50,232 nt of DNA from Holophagales bacterium UBA5066 (GTDB lineage Bacteria > Acidobacteriota > Thermoanaerobaculia > UBA5066), in the NCBI GenBank assembly GCA_002414905.1, contig DIAY01000140.1, forward strand, positions 1-50,232, read 5' to 3'. Both the position numbers and the translations under genes were made by a program. Positions 35,135 through 43,898 of this stretch are shown here, piece after piece. Position 1 is the stretch's first letter. Every line of letters begins with the position of its first letter. The notes under the pieces are model-generated. The model did no database searches, was not told the origin of the DNA, and saw only the letters and a list, made by a program, of their open reading frames with translations.

Positions 35135-36204
35135 GCTCGAATCCGAAAGTCGTCGTCACCGGATCGGTGGCATTCGACTACCTGATGCGATTCCCGGGGA
35201 AGTTCCAGGATGTCGTGATCCCCGACCGCCTTCACCGGCTTTCCGTCTCCTTCCTCGTGGACGAGATGCGGCGCGTCCGCGGGGGCGTGGCGCCGAACAT
35301 CTCCTACGGCCTCACCCTCTTCGGAGTGACCCCGTCGATCCTGGCGACGGCCGGACAGGACGCCGCCGACTACCGCTCCTGGCTCGGCGAGCAGGGGGTG
35401 GACGTCTCCGGGATGAAGCTCTGCGACGACGTCTTCACGGCCTCGTTCTTCGTCTCGACGGACCTGGAGCAGAACCAGATCGCAACGTTCTACGCGGGCG
35501 CCATGGCCCGCGCCTCCGAGCTGACGTTTCGGTCGTACGCCCCTGGCGCGGTCGCGCTCGCCCTCATCTGCCCGAGCGACCCGACGGCGATGCGCCAGCA
35601 CGCCCGCGAGTGCCGCGAGCTGGGAATCCCATACGTCTACGACCCGAGCCAGCAGGTCGCCCGGCTCGAAGGCGACGACCTCCTTCTGGGTCTCGACGGG
35701 GCCACGATGCTGATCGGCAACGAGTACGAATTCGGGATCATCGAGAAGAAGACGGGGCTGTCCGAGGCGGAGCTGGCGGCGAAGGTGCCGGTCCTGGTCA
35801 TCACGCGGGGCGAGGAGGGCGCCACGATCGCCCTGCGCGACGGCTCGGCGCAGGAACCGGGCGGTGCACGGGCGTTCCGGGTTCCCCCCGCGAAGCTCCG
35901 GACCGAGGCTCTCGACCCGACGGGAGTCGGAGACGCGTTCCGCTCCGGACTGCTGGCGGCACGTCTGAGAGGCCTGCCGTGGGAGGAAGCGGGGCGGCTC
36001 GGATCGGTGGCCGCCGTCCTCTGCCTCGAGACGCTCGGCCCCCAGGCGCGACGCTGGAGCTTCGAAGATCTCCTCGACCGGTACGCGGAAAGCTACGGCA
36101 CGCCTCTCCCCGGACCGTTGGCCGAGCGGCTCGGCGGCACCGGCGAAACCGGGGGCGGAGCAGGTTCCACCCGTCCGGTGGGTGGCTTCTCTCTGCTAGA
36201 CTGA
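35131..36204 (+). CDS. PfkB-family carbohydrate kinase, adenosine kinase-like
   Basis: A 357-aa ribokinase/PfkB kinase. The C-terminal signature DPTGVGDAFRSGLL contains the catalytic Asp and the anion hole, and an N-terminal substrate motif region reads GGVAPNISYGL. Coupling by ATGA to an MTA phosphorylase gene suggests adenosine, or another nucleoside or sugar released in purine and methionine salvage, as substrate. That is inference from context plus resemblance to adenosine-kinase-like PfkB proteins. The last 40 residues are Gly/Pro-rich and probably disordered. Confidence 0.85.
   Translation: MSSNPKVVVTGSVAFDYLMRFPGKFQDVVIPDRLHRLSVSFLVDEMRRVRGGVAPNISYGLTLFGVTPSILATAGQDAADYRSWLGEQGVDVSGMKLCDDVFTASFFVSTDLEQNQIATFYAGAMARASELTFRSYAPGAVALALICPSDPTAMRQHARECRELGIPYVYDPSQQVARLEGDDLLLGLDGATMLIGNEYEFGIIEKKTGLSEAELAAKVPVLVITRGEEGATIALRDGSAQEPGGARAFRVPPAKLRTEALDPTGVGDAFRSGLLAARLRGLPWEEAGRLGSVAAVLCLETLGPQARRWSFEDLLDRYAESYGTPLPGPLAERLGGTGETGGGAGSTRPVGGFSLLD
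36197..36202 (+). promoter_or_regulatory. candidate -10 box upstream of ribH
   Basis: TAGACT ends 9 nt before the ribH ATG at 36212 and overlaps the end of the kinase gene. A short GAGG nearby could still serve as a weak ribosome binding site, so this case is less clear than the others. Confidence 0.3.
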
Positions 36205-36211
36205 GGCGGTC

Positions 36212-36694
36212 ATGAACGTGCTCGAGGGTCAGCTTCGCGCCGATGGACGGCGGTTCGGTATCGTCGCCTCTCGGACCAACGACATCGTCGTCTCGCGCCT
36301 CCTCGAGGGGGCCCTCGACGCCTTCAGGAGGCTCGGTGCCGCCGACGATGGCGTGACCGTGGTCAAGGTGCCGGGCTCGTGGGAAATTCCCCTCGCCCTG
36401 CGCGACCTGGGCAAGTCTGGGCCCTTTGACGCCCTGGTGGCGCTGGGTGCCGTCATCCGCGGCGGGACACCGCATTTCGACTACGTAGCGAACGAGGTCG
36501 CAAAGGGAGTGTTCCAGGTCGGCCTCGAGCTCGACCTTCCGATCACCTTCGGCGTCCTGACGTGCGATTCGCTCGAGCAGGCTCTCGAGCGTTCCGGCGG
36601 CAAGGGAGGCAATAAGGGGTTCGAGGCGGCAACGGCGGCCGTCGAGCTGGCGGACCTCCGCGCGCGGTTGCGAGCGGGCTCGCCGGTCCGGTAG
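36212..36694 (+). CDS. ribH: 6,7-dimethyl-8-ribityllumazine synthase
   Basis: A 160-aa enzyme that condenses the ribitylaminouracil and butanone-phosphate precursors in the penultimate step of riboflavin synthesis. Motifs PGSWEIPLAL and GAVIRGGTPHFDYVANEVAKG carry the expected substrate-binding and catalytic His residues. The length is typical. nusB follows after 9 nt, the classic ribH-nusB order. Other rib genes are not in the window. Confidence 0.95.
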   Translation: MNVLEGQLRADGRRFGIVASRTNDIVVSRLLEGALDAFRRLGAADDGVTVVKVPGSWEIPLALRDLGKSGPFDALVALGAVIRGGTPHFDYVANEVAKGVFQVGLELDLPITFGVLTCDSLEQALERSGGKGGNKGFEAATAAVELADLRARLRAGSPVR

Positions 36695-36703
36695 GGGGTC
36701 GCC

Positions 36704-37168
36704 ATGAGCGGCCGGAGGCGTCGAGCCCGGGAGCTGGCGCTCCAGCTCCTCTATCAGCGAGACATCGCCGGGACCGAGCCCGAAGAGATGTTCGCCCGGA
36801 CCGAGGAGTACGTGAACGCCACGCCCGACGTCCAGGAGTACGCTTCGCGGCTCATCCTCGGGACGATCTCCCGTCTCGCCGAGCTGGATGAGCGGCTCGG
36901 GAAGCAGTCGGAGCACTGGCGCCTCGGCCGGATGCCCGTCGTCGACCGGAACCTTCTCCGCGTCGCCCTTTATGAGCTGATCCACGAGGACGAGACCCCC
37001 GACCCGGTCGTCATCGACGAGGCCGTGGAGATCGCCAAGAAGTTCTCGACTCCGTCCTCGGCGCCGTTCATCAACGGCGTTCTCGACGGCATCCGGCGCA
37101 GCCTCTACGGACCACGGGAGGCACCGATGCCGAGGCGGCCGAAGCCGGCGCCGGCGGGGAGCCGGTGA
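36704..37168 (+). CDS. nusB: transcription antitermination factor NusB
   Basis: A 154-aa all-helical RNA-binding protein that pairs with NusE/S10 in rRNA antitermination. RRRARELALQLLYQRDI at the N-terminus, the VDRNLLRVALYELI segment and the C-terminal FINGVLDGI are family hallmarks. A 20-residue Pro/Lys/Arg tail extends beyond the fold. It is coupled to the following gene by a GTGA overlap. Confidence 0.95.
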   Translation: MSGRRRRARELALQLLYQRDIAGTEPEEMFARTEEYVNATPDVQEYASRLILGTISRLAELDERLGKQSEHWRLGRMPVVDRNLLRVALYELIHEDETPDPVVIDEAVEIAKKFSTPSSAPFINGVLDGIRRSLYGPREAPMPRRPKPAPAGSR

Positions 37169-38022
37169 CGCCGGCGCTGGCGCTCGCGCTCGTCCTCCTC
37201 TCGGGTCCCGAGAGAGGTGCTGAGCCGCGCCCGCGCAACATCGAAACGGCCCGATACGTCGTCAACGGGCCGGAGCCGTGGAAGGCGGTGCGCCCCGTGG
37301 AAGGCCCTGGGTACCGGGTCGTCCTGTCGTCCCCCGACGGCCGGGCGCTCGTCGCCACCGTCGAGATCGACGGTTCGCCCCTGGCGGACGCGGCGTATTA
37401 CCCGGTAGATTCGCGGACCCTGCCGGCCGAGGCCCGCGAGCTCCTCGCGGATCCGCTTCCCGCCGACGACGAGCTGGAAGACCTTTCCCGGATGCTCCTT
37501 CGGGGAGCACCGACTCAGCTCGAGGCCGTGGAACGGGTCGTCGCATGGGTCTCGCAGCGGATTCGCTACGACCTGCCCGGGCTTCTTCCGGAGAGCGCTT
37601 CGTCCTGTCACCGCAGCCGGCGGGGCTCGTGCGTCGGCCGCTCGCTGCTGGCAGCTGACCTCCTGCGCCGCGGGGGGCTCCCGGCGAGGCAGGTAACGGG
37701 AATCCTGACGGCACGCGACGCGAGCGAGCTCACGGGCAACAGCCAGGAGCTGTTCAACGATGGCATCAGCGGCGTCCGCCATCGCTGGATCGAGGTCTAT
37801 GTCTCCGGGCTCGGCTGGGTCCCATCGGATCCCGGAGGCCTCGCGAACACGGTCACTGCGCGGCACCTGGCCCTGCCAGGGGCCCCTCCGGACGGTTTCG
37901 GGCTGACGATCCTCTCCCGCAGCCCGGTCCTCGTTCGCCGTGCCCACAACGGGACCCTCGCCCGGCCGCGTCTTCGGGTCGTCGAGGCGGTCGACCTCCC
38001 CTCGAGGGCGGATCGCCCGTGA
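37165..38022 (+). CDS. transglutaminase-like cysteine protease family protein, exported
   Basis: A 285-aa protein with a short hydrophobic N-terminus (MTPALALALVLLSG) that may act as a signal peptide. It has a transglutaminase-core domain with triad Cys156 (GSCVGRS), His206 (RHRWIEVYV) and Asp222 (PSDPG). Bacterial members act as peptidases, amidases or crosslinkers, often on the envelope. It is translationally coupled on both sides by GTGA overlaps: with nusB upstream and with the chemosensory response regulator downstream. Confidence 0.8.
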   Translation: MTPALALALVLLSGPERGAEPRPRNIETARYVVNGPEPWKAVRPVEGPGYRVVLSSPDGRALVATVEIDGSPLADAAYYPVDSRTLPAEARELLADPLPADDELEDLSRMLLRGAPTQLEAVERVVAWVSQRIRYDLPGLLPESASSCHRSRRGSCVGRSLLAADLLRRGGLPARQVTGILTARDASELTGNSQELFNDGISGVRHRWIEVYVSGLGWVPSDPGGLANTVTARHLALPGAPPDGFGLTILSRSPVLVRRAHNGTLARPRLRVVEAVDLPSRADRP

Positions 38023-38444
38023 CGGACCCTGCCCGGACCCGTCGGCACGTTCTTGTCGTCGACGACTCCGGGCCGGCGCGCCTGCTGATCCGCCAGGCGC
38101 TCGACGGCTGGGCGCGCAGGACCGGGCAGAGAATCGAGGTCGTGGAGACGGAGAACGGATTCGAGGCGCTCCGCGAGCTTCCGAGGATTCCGTTCGACCT
38201 CGTCCTGACGGACGTGAACATGCCGACCCTGTCCGGGCTGGAGCTGATCCGGATGATCCGGTCCCGCCCCGAGCAGCGCGGCCTGCCCGTCGTCGCGATC
38301 TCCACCGAGCGAGACCCCGAAGATGCGGCCCGCGCGCGCGCAGCGGGTGCGGACGGTTACCTCGGGAAGCCGTTCGACGCCGAGACGTTCGATCGGCTGC
38401 TCGACGAGCTCATCCTCCCGGCTCGGCCTTCGGAGGCGTCATGA
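38019..38444 (+). CDS. CheY-like single-domain response regulator
   Basis: A 141-aa receiver domain. Acidic residues in LVVDDSG, phospho-acceptor Asp65 in TDVNMPTLSG, and the conserved Lys in GADGYLGKPFD are all present. No output domain. It heads the chemosensory block and is coupled by GTGA and ATGA overlaps. It is the likely phosphotransfer target of the CheA encoded next. Whether it acts on a flagellar motor, pili or another output is unknown, as no motility gene lies in the window. Confidence 0.9.
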   Translation: MTDPARTRRHVLVVDDSGPARLLIRQALDGWARRTGQRIEVVETENGFEALRELPRIPFDLVLTDVNMPTLSGLELIRMIRSRPEQRGLPVVAISTERDPEDAARARAAGADGYLGKPFDAETFDRLLDELILPARPSEAS

Positions 38445-40450
38445 GCCGGCGAGAGCCGGCGGGCGGCACCTTCGCGAAGGAGTTCCTCGCCGAAGCAGAG
38501 ACGCTTCTCGAGGAGGCTGGCGAATGCATCGACGGCCTCGACGGCGAGCGGGACGACCCGAACCCGGCGAAGGTCAACGCGCTCTTCCGGGCCGTTCATT
38601 CGCTCAAGGGCGTTTCCGGGATGGTCGGACTGGCCGGGATCGCAGAGGCCGCCCACGACCTAGAGGCACTTCTCGACGGCGTGAGGATGGGGCGTGTGGC
38701 TTTCGCGCCGGCGACGCTCGAGGCCGTGAGGGAGGGCCTGACCGTTCTCGCCTCGCTCGTCGCCCGGGTGGCTGCCGGGGAAGAGGCTCCCACGTTTCCC
38801 GGGCGACTCCGGGACCGTCTCGAAGCCGCTCTCGTCCCGACGCCATCCGTCCCGGTCGTGGCCCCCCCCGGTCTTCCGGCCGACCTCGACGCGTCGCTCT
38901 CCGACTATGAGCGACACCGCGTGGGCGAGGCGACGCGCAGGGCGAAGGGGATCGTCCTCGTCGACCTCGACCTCGACTTCAACTCCTTCGACACGGGGTT
39001 GCGCACGGCGATGGCCGAGGCATCCGCCGCGGGGGAGCTGATCGGAACGTTTCCGGGGGCCGCGAGCGACCCGTCGCGGATGGCGTTCCGGCTCCTCGTG
39101 GCGCTTGCGCCGGATACCGACATCTCCGACCTGCAGGCTCGGTGCGGCGCCGTCCGGACCGTCGTCGTTCGAGGCTCGTCGGCTCCCGCGGCACTTCTGG
39201 CATCTGGTCCTCCTGCCGCGGACCCGGCCGTCGACCCGGCACCCATGGTGGCCAGGGGAGTGGTCCGCGTACCGCTGGAGAAGGTGGCCACTCTCGTCGA
39301 CCTCGCTGGCGACCTGGCGCTCACGCGCGGGGCGCTCGGCCGGGCGCTCCGGCGCGCGCTTGCGGGAGCTCCGGACCGCAGCGCCCGCTTCGAGGCGCAG
39401 CGGGCGTTCTCGCAGCTCGACCGGCTCGTCACCGCGCTCGGCCCGGCGGCACTGTCGCTCCGGCTCGTGCCGGTGGAGACGCTGACGTCCCGGCTCGGCC
39501 GGGCTTTCACCCGCACCGCGGCAGCGCTCGGCAAGGAAGCCGACTTCGAAGTTCACGGCGTCGAGACCGAGATCGACAAGGTCCTGGCGGACGAGCTGGC
39601 CGATCCCCTCCTGCACATTGTCCGGAACGCCCTCGACCACGGAGTGGAGGACCCCGAAACACGCCTGGCGACGGGGAAGGCCAGACGGGGCCGCGTCTCC
39701 ATGACCGTGGCACCGCGAGGCCGCGAGGTCGTTCTCACCCTGTCCGACGACGGTCGTGGCATTGACGGGTCCGCGGTGGTGAAGAGGGCACGGGAGATCG
39801 GAGTTCTCGCTCCCGGCGAGCCCGACCCGCGCGACCCGTTCGCGCTCCTCTTCCGTCCGGGCTTCTCAACCGTGGATACCGTAACCGAGTTCTCGGGGCG
39901 GGGAGTGGGCCTGGACGTCGTGGGGGAGAACCTCACGCGACTCGGCGGACGCGTCGGGGTCCGGTCGACGCCAGGCAGGGGTACGACGTTCGAGGTCGTG
40001 GTCCCGATGACCCTCGTCCTGCTCGAGTCGCTCGTGGTCCGCGTGGGCGAGATGCGTTTCGCCATCCCGGGTGAAAATGTTCTCCGTACGCTCCCGTCGC
40101 GGCCCCAGGACGCCGAGCTGATCGACGGGGCGCCCTGCCTGAGGCTCGAAGACCGCGCCCTGCCCCTTGCCCGGCTGGACATGCTCTTCGGGCTCCCGCG
40201 GGCGACGGGACGAACGGACTCCGAGTCCGTCGTCGTCGCCGAAGACGGAGAACGCGCGGCGGCGTTCGTCGTCGACTCCGTGGAAGGGATCTGGGACCTC
40301 CTCGTCAAGCCGCTCGCGGATTCCATTCCGCGCCACAGGGAGATCTCCGGAGCGGCCGAGGTTCCCGGCGGAGAGGTCGCGCTGGTCCTCGACCCTGGGG
40401 CTCTCCTCTTGCGCGTCCACGCCTCCGCTCTCTTCGGGAGGGCCGCGTGA
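38441..40450 (+). CDS. cheA: CheA-type chemosensory histidine kinase
   Basis: A 669-aa kinase. The Hpt domain (about 10-125) has His53 in HSLKG. A region at about 150-245 replaces the usual P2. The dimerisation segment, the HATPase domain (IVRNALDHGVEDPE, DDGRGID, and GRGVGLDVV), and a CheW-like regulatory domain at the C-terminus (about 525-669) follow. It autophosphorylates under control of chemoreceptors coupled through CheW. No MCP gene is in the window, so the receptor is elsewhere. It sits in an overlapping operon with CheY-like, CheW, HEAT, CheR and CheB. Confidence 0.93.
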   Translation: MSRREPAGGTFAKEFLAEAETLLEEAGECIDGLDGERDDPNPAKVNALFRAVHSLKGVSGMVGLAGIAEAAHDLEALLDGVRMGRVAFAPATLEAVREGLTVLASLVARVAAGEEAPTFPGRLRDRLEAALVPTPSVPVVAPPGLPADLDASLSDYERHRVGEATRRAKGIVLVDLDLDFNSFDTGLRTAMAEASAAGELIGTFPGAASDPSRMAFRLLVALAPDTDISDLQARCGAVRTVVVRGSSAPAALLASGPPAADPAVDPAPMVARGVVRVPLEKVATLVDLAGDLALTRGALGRALRRALAGAPDRSARFEAQRAFSQLDRLVTALGPAALSLRLVPVETLTSRLGRAFTRTAAALGKEADFEVHGVETEIDKVLADELADPLLHIVRNALDHGVEDPETRLATGKARRGRVSMTVAPRGREVVLTLSDDGRGIDGSAVVKRAREIGVLAPGEPDPRDPFALLFRPGFSTVDTVTEFSGRGVGLDVVGENLTRLGGRVGVRSTPGRGTTFEVVVPMTLVLLESLVVRVGEMRFAIPGENVLRTLPSRPQDAELIDGAPCLRLEDRALPLARLDMLFGLPRATGRTDSESVVVAEDGERAAAFVVDSVEGIWDLLVKPLADSIPRHREISGAAEVPGGEVALVLDPGALLLRVHASALFGRAA

Positions 40451-40857
40451 CCGCCGGCGACCTCCTCGCCTTTAGAGCCGGGGGTGAGCGTTTCGCAATT
40501 CCGCTCGAAAGGGTCCGCGAAGCGGCGCGACCGCGCCGGATCACACCCCTGCCCGGGGCGCCCCCCTGGTGGAGCGGTGTCGCCCTGATCCGGGGCGAGG
40601 CGCTCGGGATCGTCGACGTCGCGGCCGCGGTCGGACTTCCGCCTTCTCCTCCGCGTCTCTCTTCCCTCGTTGTCGTGCTGCGCGGGTGCGACCACGCGCT
40701 TCTCGTCGACGCCATCGACGGCGTGGAACCGTTCCCGGCGGGTCCCGTGACGCCTCCTCCGCCCGGTCGGGGAGCGCTCCTGGGGGTCGTCGTGCAGGAC
40801 GAGGGCGCGCTTTCCTTGTTCGACGTCGACCGTTTCGGAGCGAAGGGCGAGACATGA
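40447..40857 (+). CDS. cheW: CheW-like coupling protein
   Basis: A 136-aa single CheW domain joining receptor and kinase. FAIPLERVREAARP at the N-terminus and ALLVDAIDGVEPFPAG are typical of the fold. GTG start overlapping the cheA stop as GTGA. It is somewhat divergent from flagellar CheW proteins, consistent with a system for an alternative function. Confidence 0.87.
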   Translation: MTAGDLLAFRAGGERFAIPLERVREAARPRRITPLPGAPPWWSGVALIRGEALGIVDVAAAVGLPPSPPRLSSLVVVLRGCDHALLVDAIDGVEPFPAGPVTPPPPGRGALLGVVVQDEGALSLFDVDRFGAKGET

Positions 40858-43073
40858 TCGACGAAGAGAGATCCCCGCTCGCGACCCGCCTCGCCGACCC
40901 CGAAGCCACCGAGAGATGGCTCGCCGCGCTGGCCCTGGCGAAGGTCCCGGGCGATGAGGCGGAAGGCCTGCTCGTCGGACTCCTGAAGGACGAGGACTAC
41001 CGCGTGAGGGAGCGGGCCGTCGCGTCGCTCGGACGCCGGTTCAGCCCGCGCGTGGCCTCCGCTTGTGCCGTAGCGCTCGCCGACGATGCGGACGCGGGAC
41101 ACCGGGCCGCCGGACTCGTCCTTCTGGCCAGGGCGGGAGCCGCTGGCCGGGCCGTTCTCCTCGGTGCCCTCCAGCACCCTTCGCCCGACGTCAGGATTTC
41201 GGCTGCAACGGCCCTTCCCGGCCTCGCGCCGGACGCCGGGACCGTAACCGCAATCGAGGCGGCGGCACGCCGGGAGGGAGATCCGAACGCCCGCGCTGCG
41301 CTCCTTCTGGCCCTCGGACGGACCGGACGGAGAGAGGCGATCGCGCCCCTGCTGGCCGTCCTCGAGGAAGGAAACCTCTGGCTCCAGATTCACGCCCTCG
41401 AGGCCCTGGGGAGCGTCGGCGACCCGGAAATTGCACCTCGAATCCTGCCGCTCCTCGGAAACGACTCGCTTCGGCAGGGAGCGCTCCACGCCCTCGCGCG
41501 ACTCAGGTCGCCCGTGGCGGCCGAACCGCTCGTCCGGCGCCTTTCCGCGGGAGAGATCGACCCGTTCCTCCTCGCCGCGGCCCGGGCGGCGCTCGAAGCC
41601 TCGCCGGCAAGCACTCTCGTTTCGCTTCGTCCCCTCTGGCCCGGCGCTCGAATGGATCTCCTCGCCCTCCTTCAGGACCCGGACGAAGACGGTCCGGCTC
41701 GCACGGACGCCGCACACCTCCTGGCCCTTCTCGATGTTCCCCGGGCAGCACTGGCCATCGTGGCGCACGGTCCGTTTCCGGACGGCTACTCGGCTCTGCG
41801 CTCCCTCGCGCGGACCCGGTGCGAGGAAGCCCTCCTCGCCGTCCTCCAGGTGGCCGACCCGGAACCCGCCCTCGAGCTTCTCGACGCCCTCAGGGGCGGT
41901 CCCGACGCCCCGACGCTCCTGCCGCTGCTGGTCCATCCGTCGCCGACGGTGAAAGCAGCCGTCCTGTCCTGCGTCCCCGCGGGCCTCGTCCCCGTCTCCG
42001 ACCTGATCGACGTCCTCGCGGAAGACGACCCGGAGACCGCCCTCGCAGCGGCGCTCGCTCTCGCCTGCGACGAGACCGGAGCACCCCTCGACGAGCTTCG
42101 AACCCGGCGGCGGGCGCTCCTGGACCGCGCTGGTGGGCCGGACGGGCCCGGTCGCACTGCCGCCCTGACGGCCCTCGGCAACGCGGACGGGCCGGACGTC
42201 GAGGCGGCCATCCGCGGCGCGCTCGTCTCGGCGGATCCGGCGGTGAGGGAGGCCGCCGTTTCGGCGAGCGCCCGGGGTCGAAGGCTCGGCGACCACGAGC
42301 TCGTCGGACGCCTCTCCGACGAAAGCCCGAGCGTGAGGTCCGCGGCCCTGCGGGGTCTGGCCCTTCGGGCCAATCGGGGGGATATCCCGTCCGGCGTGAC
42401 GTGGAGGGACGGATTGGTCTTTCTCGTCGACGAGCCCGCCGCCGCCGCGGCCGCCGGTGCGGCCGTCATCGCTCTCGGAGGGGCTGAACGTCCGCACCTC
42501 GTCGAGGAGATGCTCGCGCAGGAACCGGCCGTCCGCGTCGCCGCCCTCGAGGAGATCGAACGGACCGGGGATGCCGAGGCCGCCCGAAGCGCGCTGGCCG
42601 CCATCGGGCACGAGGACGTCGAGACGGCGTGCGCCGCGGTCCGGGCCATGGTGGTCGCCGATACGGCGACCGCGGAGGAAGCTCTGCCTCAGGCGCTTAC
42701 CGACGAGCGGCCGCAGGTGCGTTCCGCGGCCGCGGAGACGGTTGCGCGGAGGCCGGAGGTCGAAGGAGGCACGACGCTCGCTGCGGCGATCGGAGAGGCT
42801 CTCGTTTCAGAGACCGACCGTCACGTCCTCCGTTCCCTTCTCCTGGCGACGGCGCAGGTGGGCGCGGAGGCGGCGGTGGAGCCGCTGACCCTCGTCCTCT
42901 CCCAGGAAACGGTCCCCCCCGAGGCGGAAGCGGCGGCCGTGGCTCTCGCCTCGCGTGTGCCCGCGGCCTGCCGGACCGCCTGGATGAACGCGCCCGCGCG
43001 CGCTGAGAGGCGTTGGGCTCGCGCTCTCAGCACGGCCTCCCGCCAGCGCGGGCGTGCCCAGAGGTTGCCATGA
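40854..43073 (+). CDS. large HEAT-repeat protein of the chemosensory operon
   Basis: A 739-aa protein made almost entirely of HEAT-like helical repeats of about 30 residues. Examples are DEDYRVRERAVASLG, SPDVRISAATALPGL, ESPSVRSAALRGLAL and RPQVRSAAAETVARR. No signal peptide, membrane segment or catalytic motif is seen. HEAT proteins act as protein-binding scaffolds. Its place between cheW and cheR, joined by ATGA overlaps on both sides, implies that it works in this pathway, perhaps organising the signalling array or the output. It is not a standard chemotaxis component. Confidence 0.85.
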   Translation: MIDEERSPLATRLADPEATERWLAALALAKVPGDEAEGLLVGLLKDEDYRVRERAVASLGRRFSPRVASACAVALADDADAGHRAAGLVLLARAGAAGRAVLLGALQHPSPDVRISAATALPGLAPDAGTVTAIEAAARREGDPNARAALLLALGRTGRREAIAPLLAVLEEGNLWLQIHALEALGSVGDPEIAPRILPLLGNDSLRQGALHALARLRSPVAAEPLVRRLSAGEIDPFLLAAARAALEASPASTLVSLRPLWPGARMDLLALLQDPDEDGPARTDAAHLLALLDVPRAALAIVAHGPFPDGYSALRSLARTRCEEALLAVLQVADPEPALELLDALRGGPDAPTLLPLLVHPSPTVKAAVLSCVPAGLVPVSDLIDVLAEDDPETALAAALALACDETGAPLDELRTRRRALLDRAGGPDGPGRTAALTALGNADGPDVEAAIRGALVSADPAVREAAVSASARGRRLGDHELVGRLSDESPSVRSAALRGLALRANRGDIPSGVTWRDGLVFLVDEPAAAAAAGAAVIALGGAERPHLVEEMLAQEPAVRVAALEEIERTGDAEAARSALAAIGHEDVETACAAVRAMVVADTATAEEALPQALTDERPQVRSAAAETVARRPEVEGGTTLAAAIGEALVSETDRHVLRSLLLATAQVGAEAAVEPLTLVLSQETVPPEAEAAAVALASRVPAACRTAWMNAPARAERRWARALSTASRQRGRAQRLP

Positions 43074-43894
43074 TGACTCGGTCGCTGGAGCTGGCCGAGA
43101 CGGTTTTCCGGCTGTACCAGGACCTCCTCAGGCGACGGACCGGATTCGTCCTGGCCGATATCCAGCGAACACGTCTCGAGAGCCGGCTGGGCGCCGAGGC
43201 GCAGAGCGCAGGCTCCTATTACCAGCTCTACGGGCGCCTCCGGACCGAACCCACCGGCTCGCCGCTGTTCGGCCGCCTCCTCGATGCGGCGGTGAACGGC
43301 GAGACCTACTTCTTCCGCGATCCCTCGAGCCTGCGGGCTTTCTCGGAGGAGATCGCTCCGGAGCGGCTCCTGGCGGGTGGCCAGGACGGCGTTCTCGACG
43401 TCTGGTCCGCCGGGTGCGCGACAGGCGAGGAGGCCTACGGGCTCTCGATCGTCCTTCACGAACGCGGCCTCCTCCCGGGCCGCCGGGTGAGGATCCTCGG
43501 GACGGACCTTTCCCCCGCCCACATCAGGAGGGCGCGGACCGCCGTCTACGGGCCGCAGGCCTTGCGCGCCACGTCGCCGGAGAGGCGGCGCCAGCACTTC
43601 GAGGCCGCCGAGGGAGGACTCTTCCGCCTGAAGACGCACCTCGCTGCGCCGGTCCTGTTCGAGGCCCGCTCTCTGCTGGACGAGCCGGTCTCGGGACCGG
43701 CCTTCGACGTGATCCTTTGCCGGAATGTCCTGATCTACCTCGACGAGGAGGCTCGAATGCGGGTGATCGAGATCCTCGCTTCGAGACTCAAACCGGGCGG
43801 ATACATTCTCCTCGGCGCCAGCGACGCGCTTGCAGCCGCGTCCTCGCCGCTCACGCTCGTCCGCCTCGCGAACGACGTCGCGTACCGAAGGTAG
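43070..43894 (+). CDS. cheR: CheR-type chemoreceptor methyltransferase
   Basis: A 274-aa SAM-dependent glutamate methyltransferase. The N-terminal helical domain is followed by the catalytic domain with NGETYFFRD, the SAM motif VWSAGCATGEEAYGLS, and ILCRNVLIYLDEEA. The start ATG at 43070 overlaps the HEAT-gene stop as ATGA; an ATG at 43073 is equally in frame. Its presence implies that a methylated receptor exists elsewhere in the genome. Confidence 0.92.
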   Translation: MMTRSLELAETVFRLYQDLLRRRTGFVLADIQRTRLESRLGAEAQSAGSYYQLYGRLRTEPTGSPLFGRLLDAAVNGETYFFRDPSSLRAFSEEIAPERLLAGGQDGVLDVWSAGCATGEEAYGLSIVLHERGLLPGRRVRILGTDLSPAHIRRARTAVYGPQALRATSPERRRQHFEAAEGGLFRLKTHLAAPVLFEARSLLDEPVSGPAFDVILCRNVLIYLDEEARMRVIEILASRLKPGGYILLGASDALAAASSPLTLVRLANDVAYRR

Positions 43895-43898
43895 CGGC

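Noticed and set aside
40305..42611. Long minus-strand frame opposite the HEAT-repeat gene
   Set aside because: It is an antisense shadow of a coherent repeat protein and has no domain pattern.
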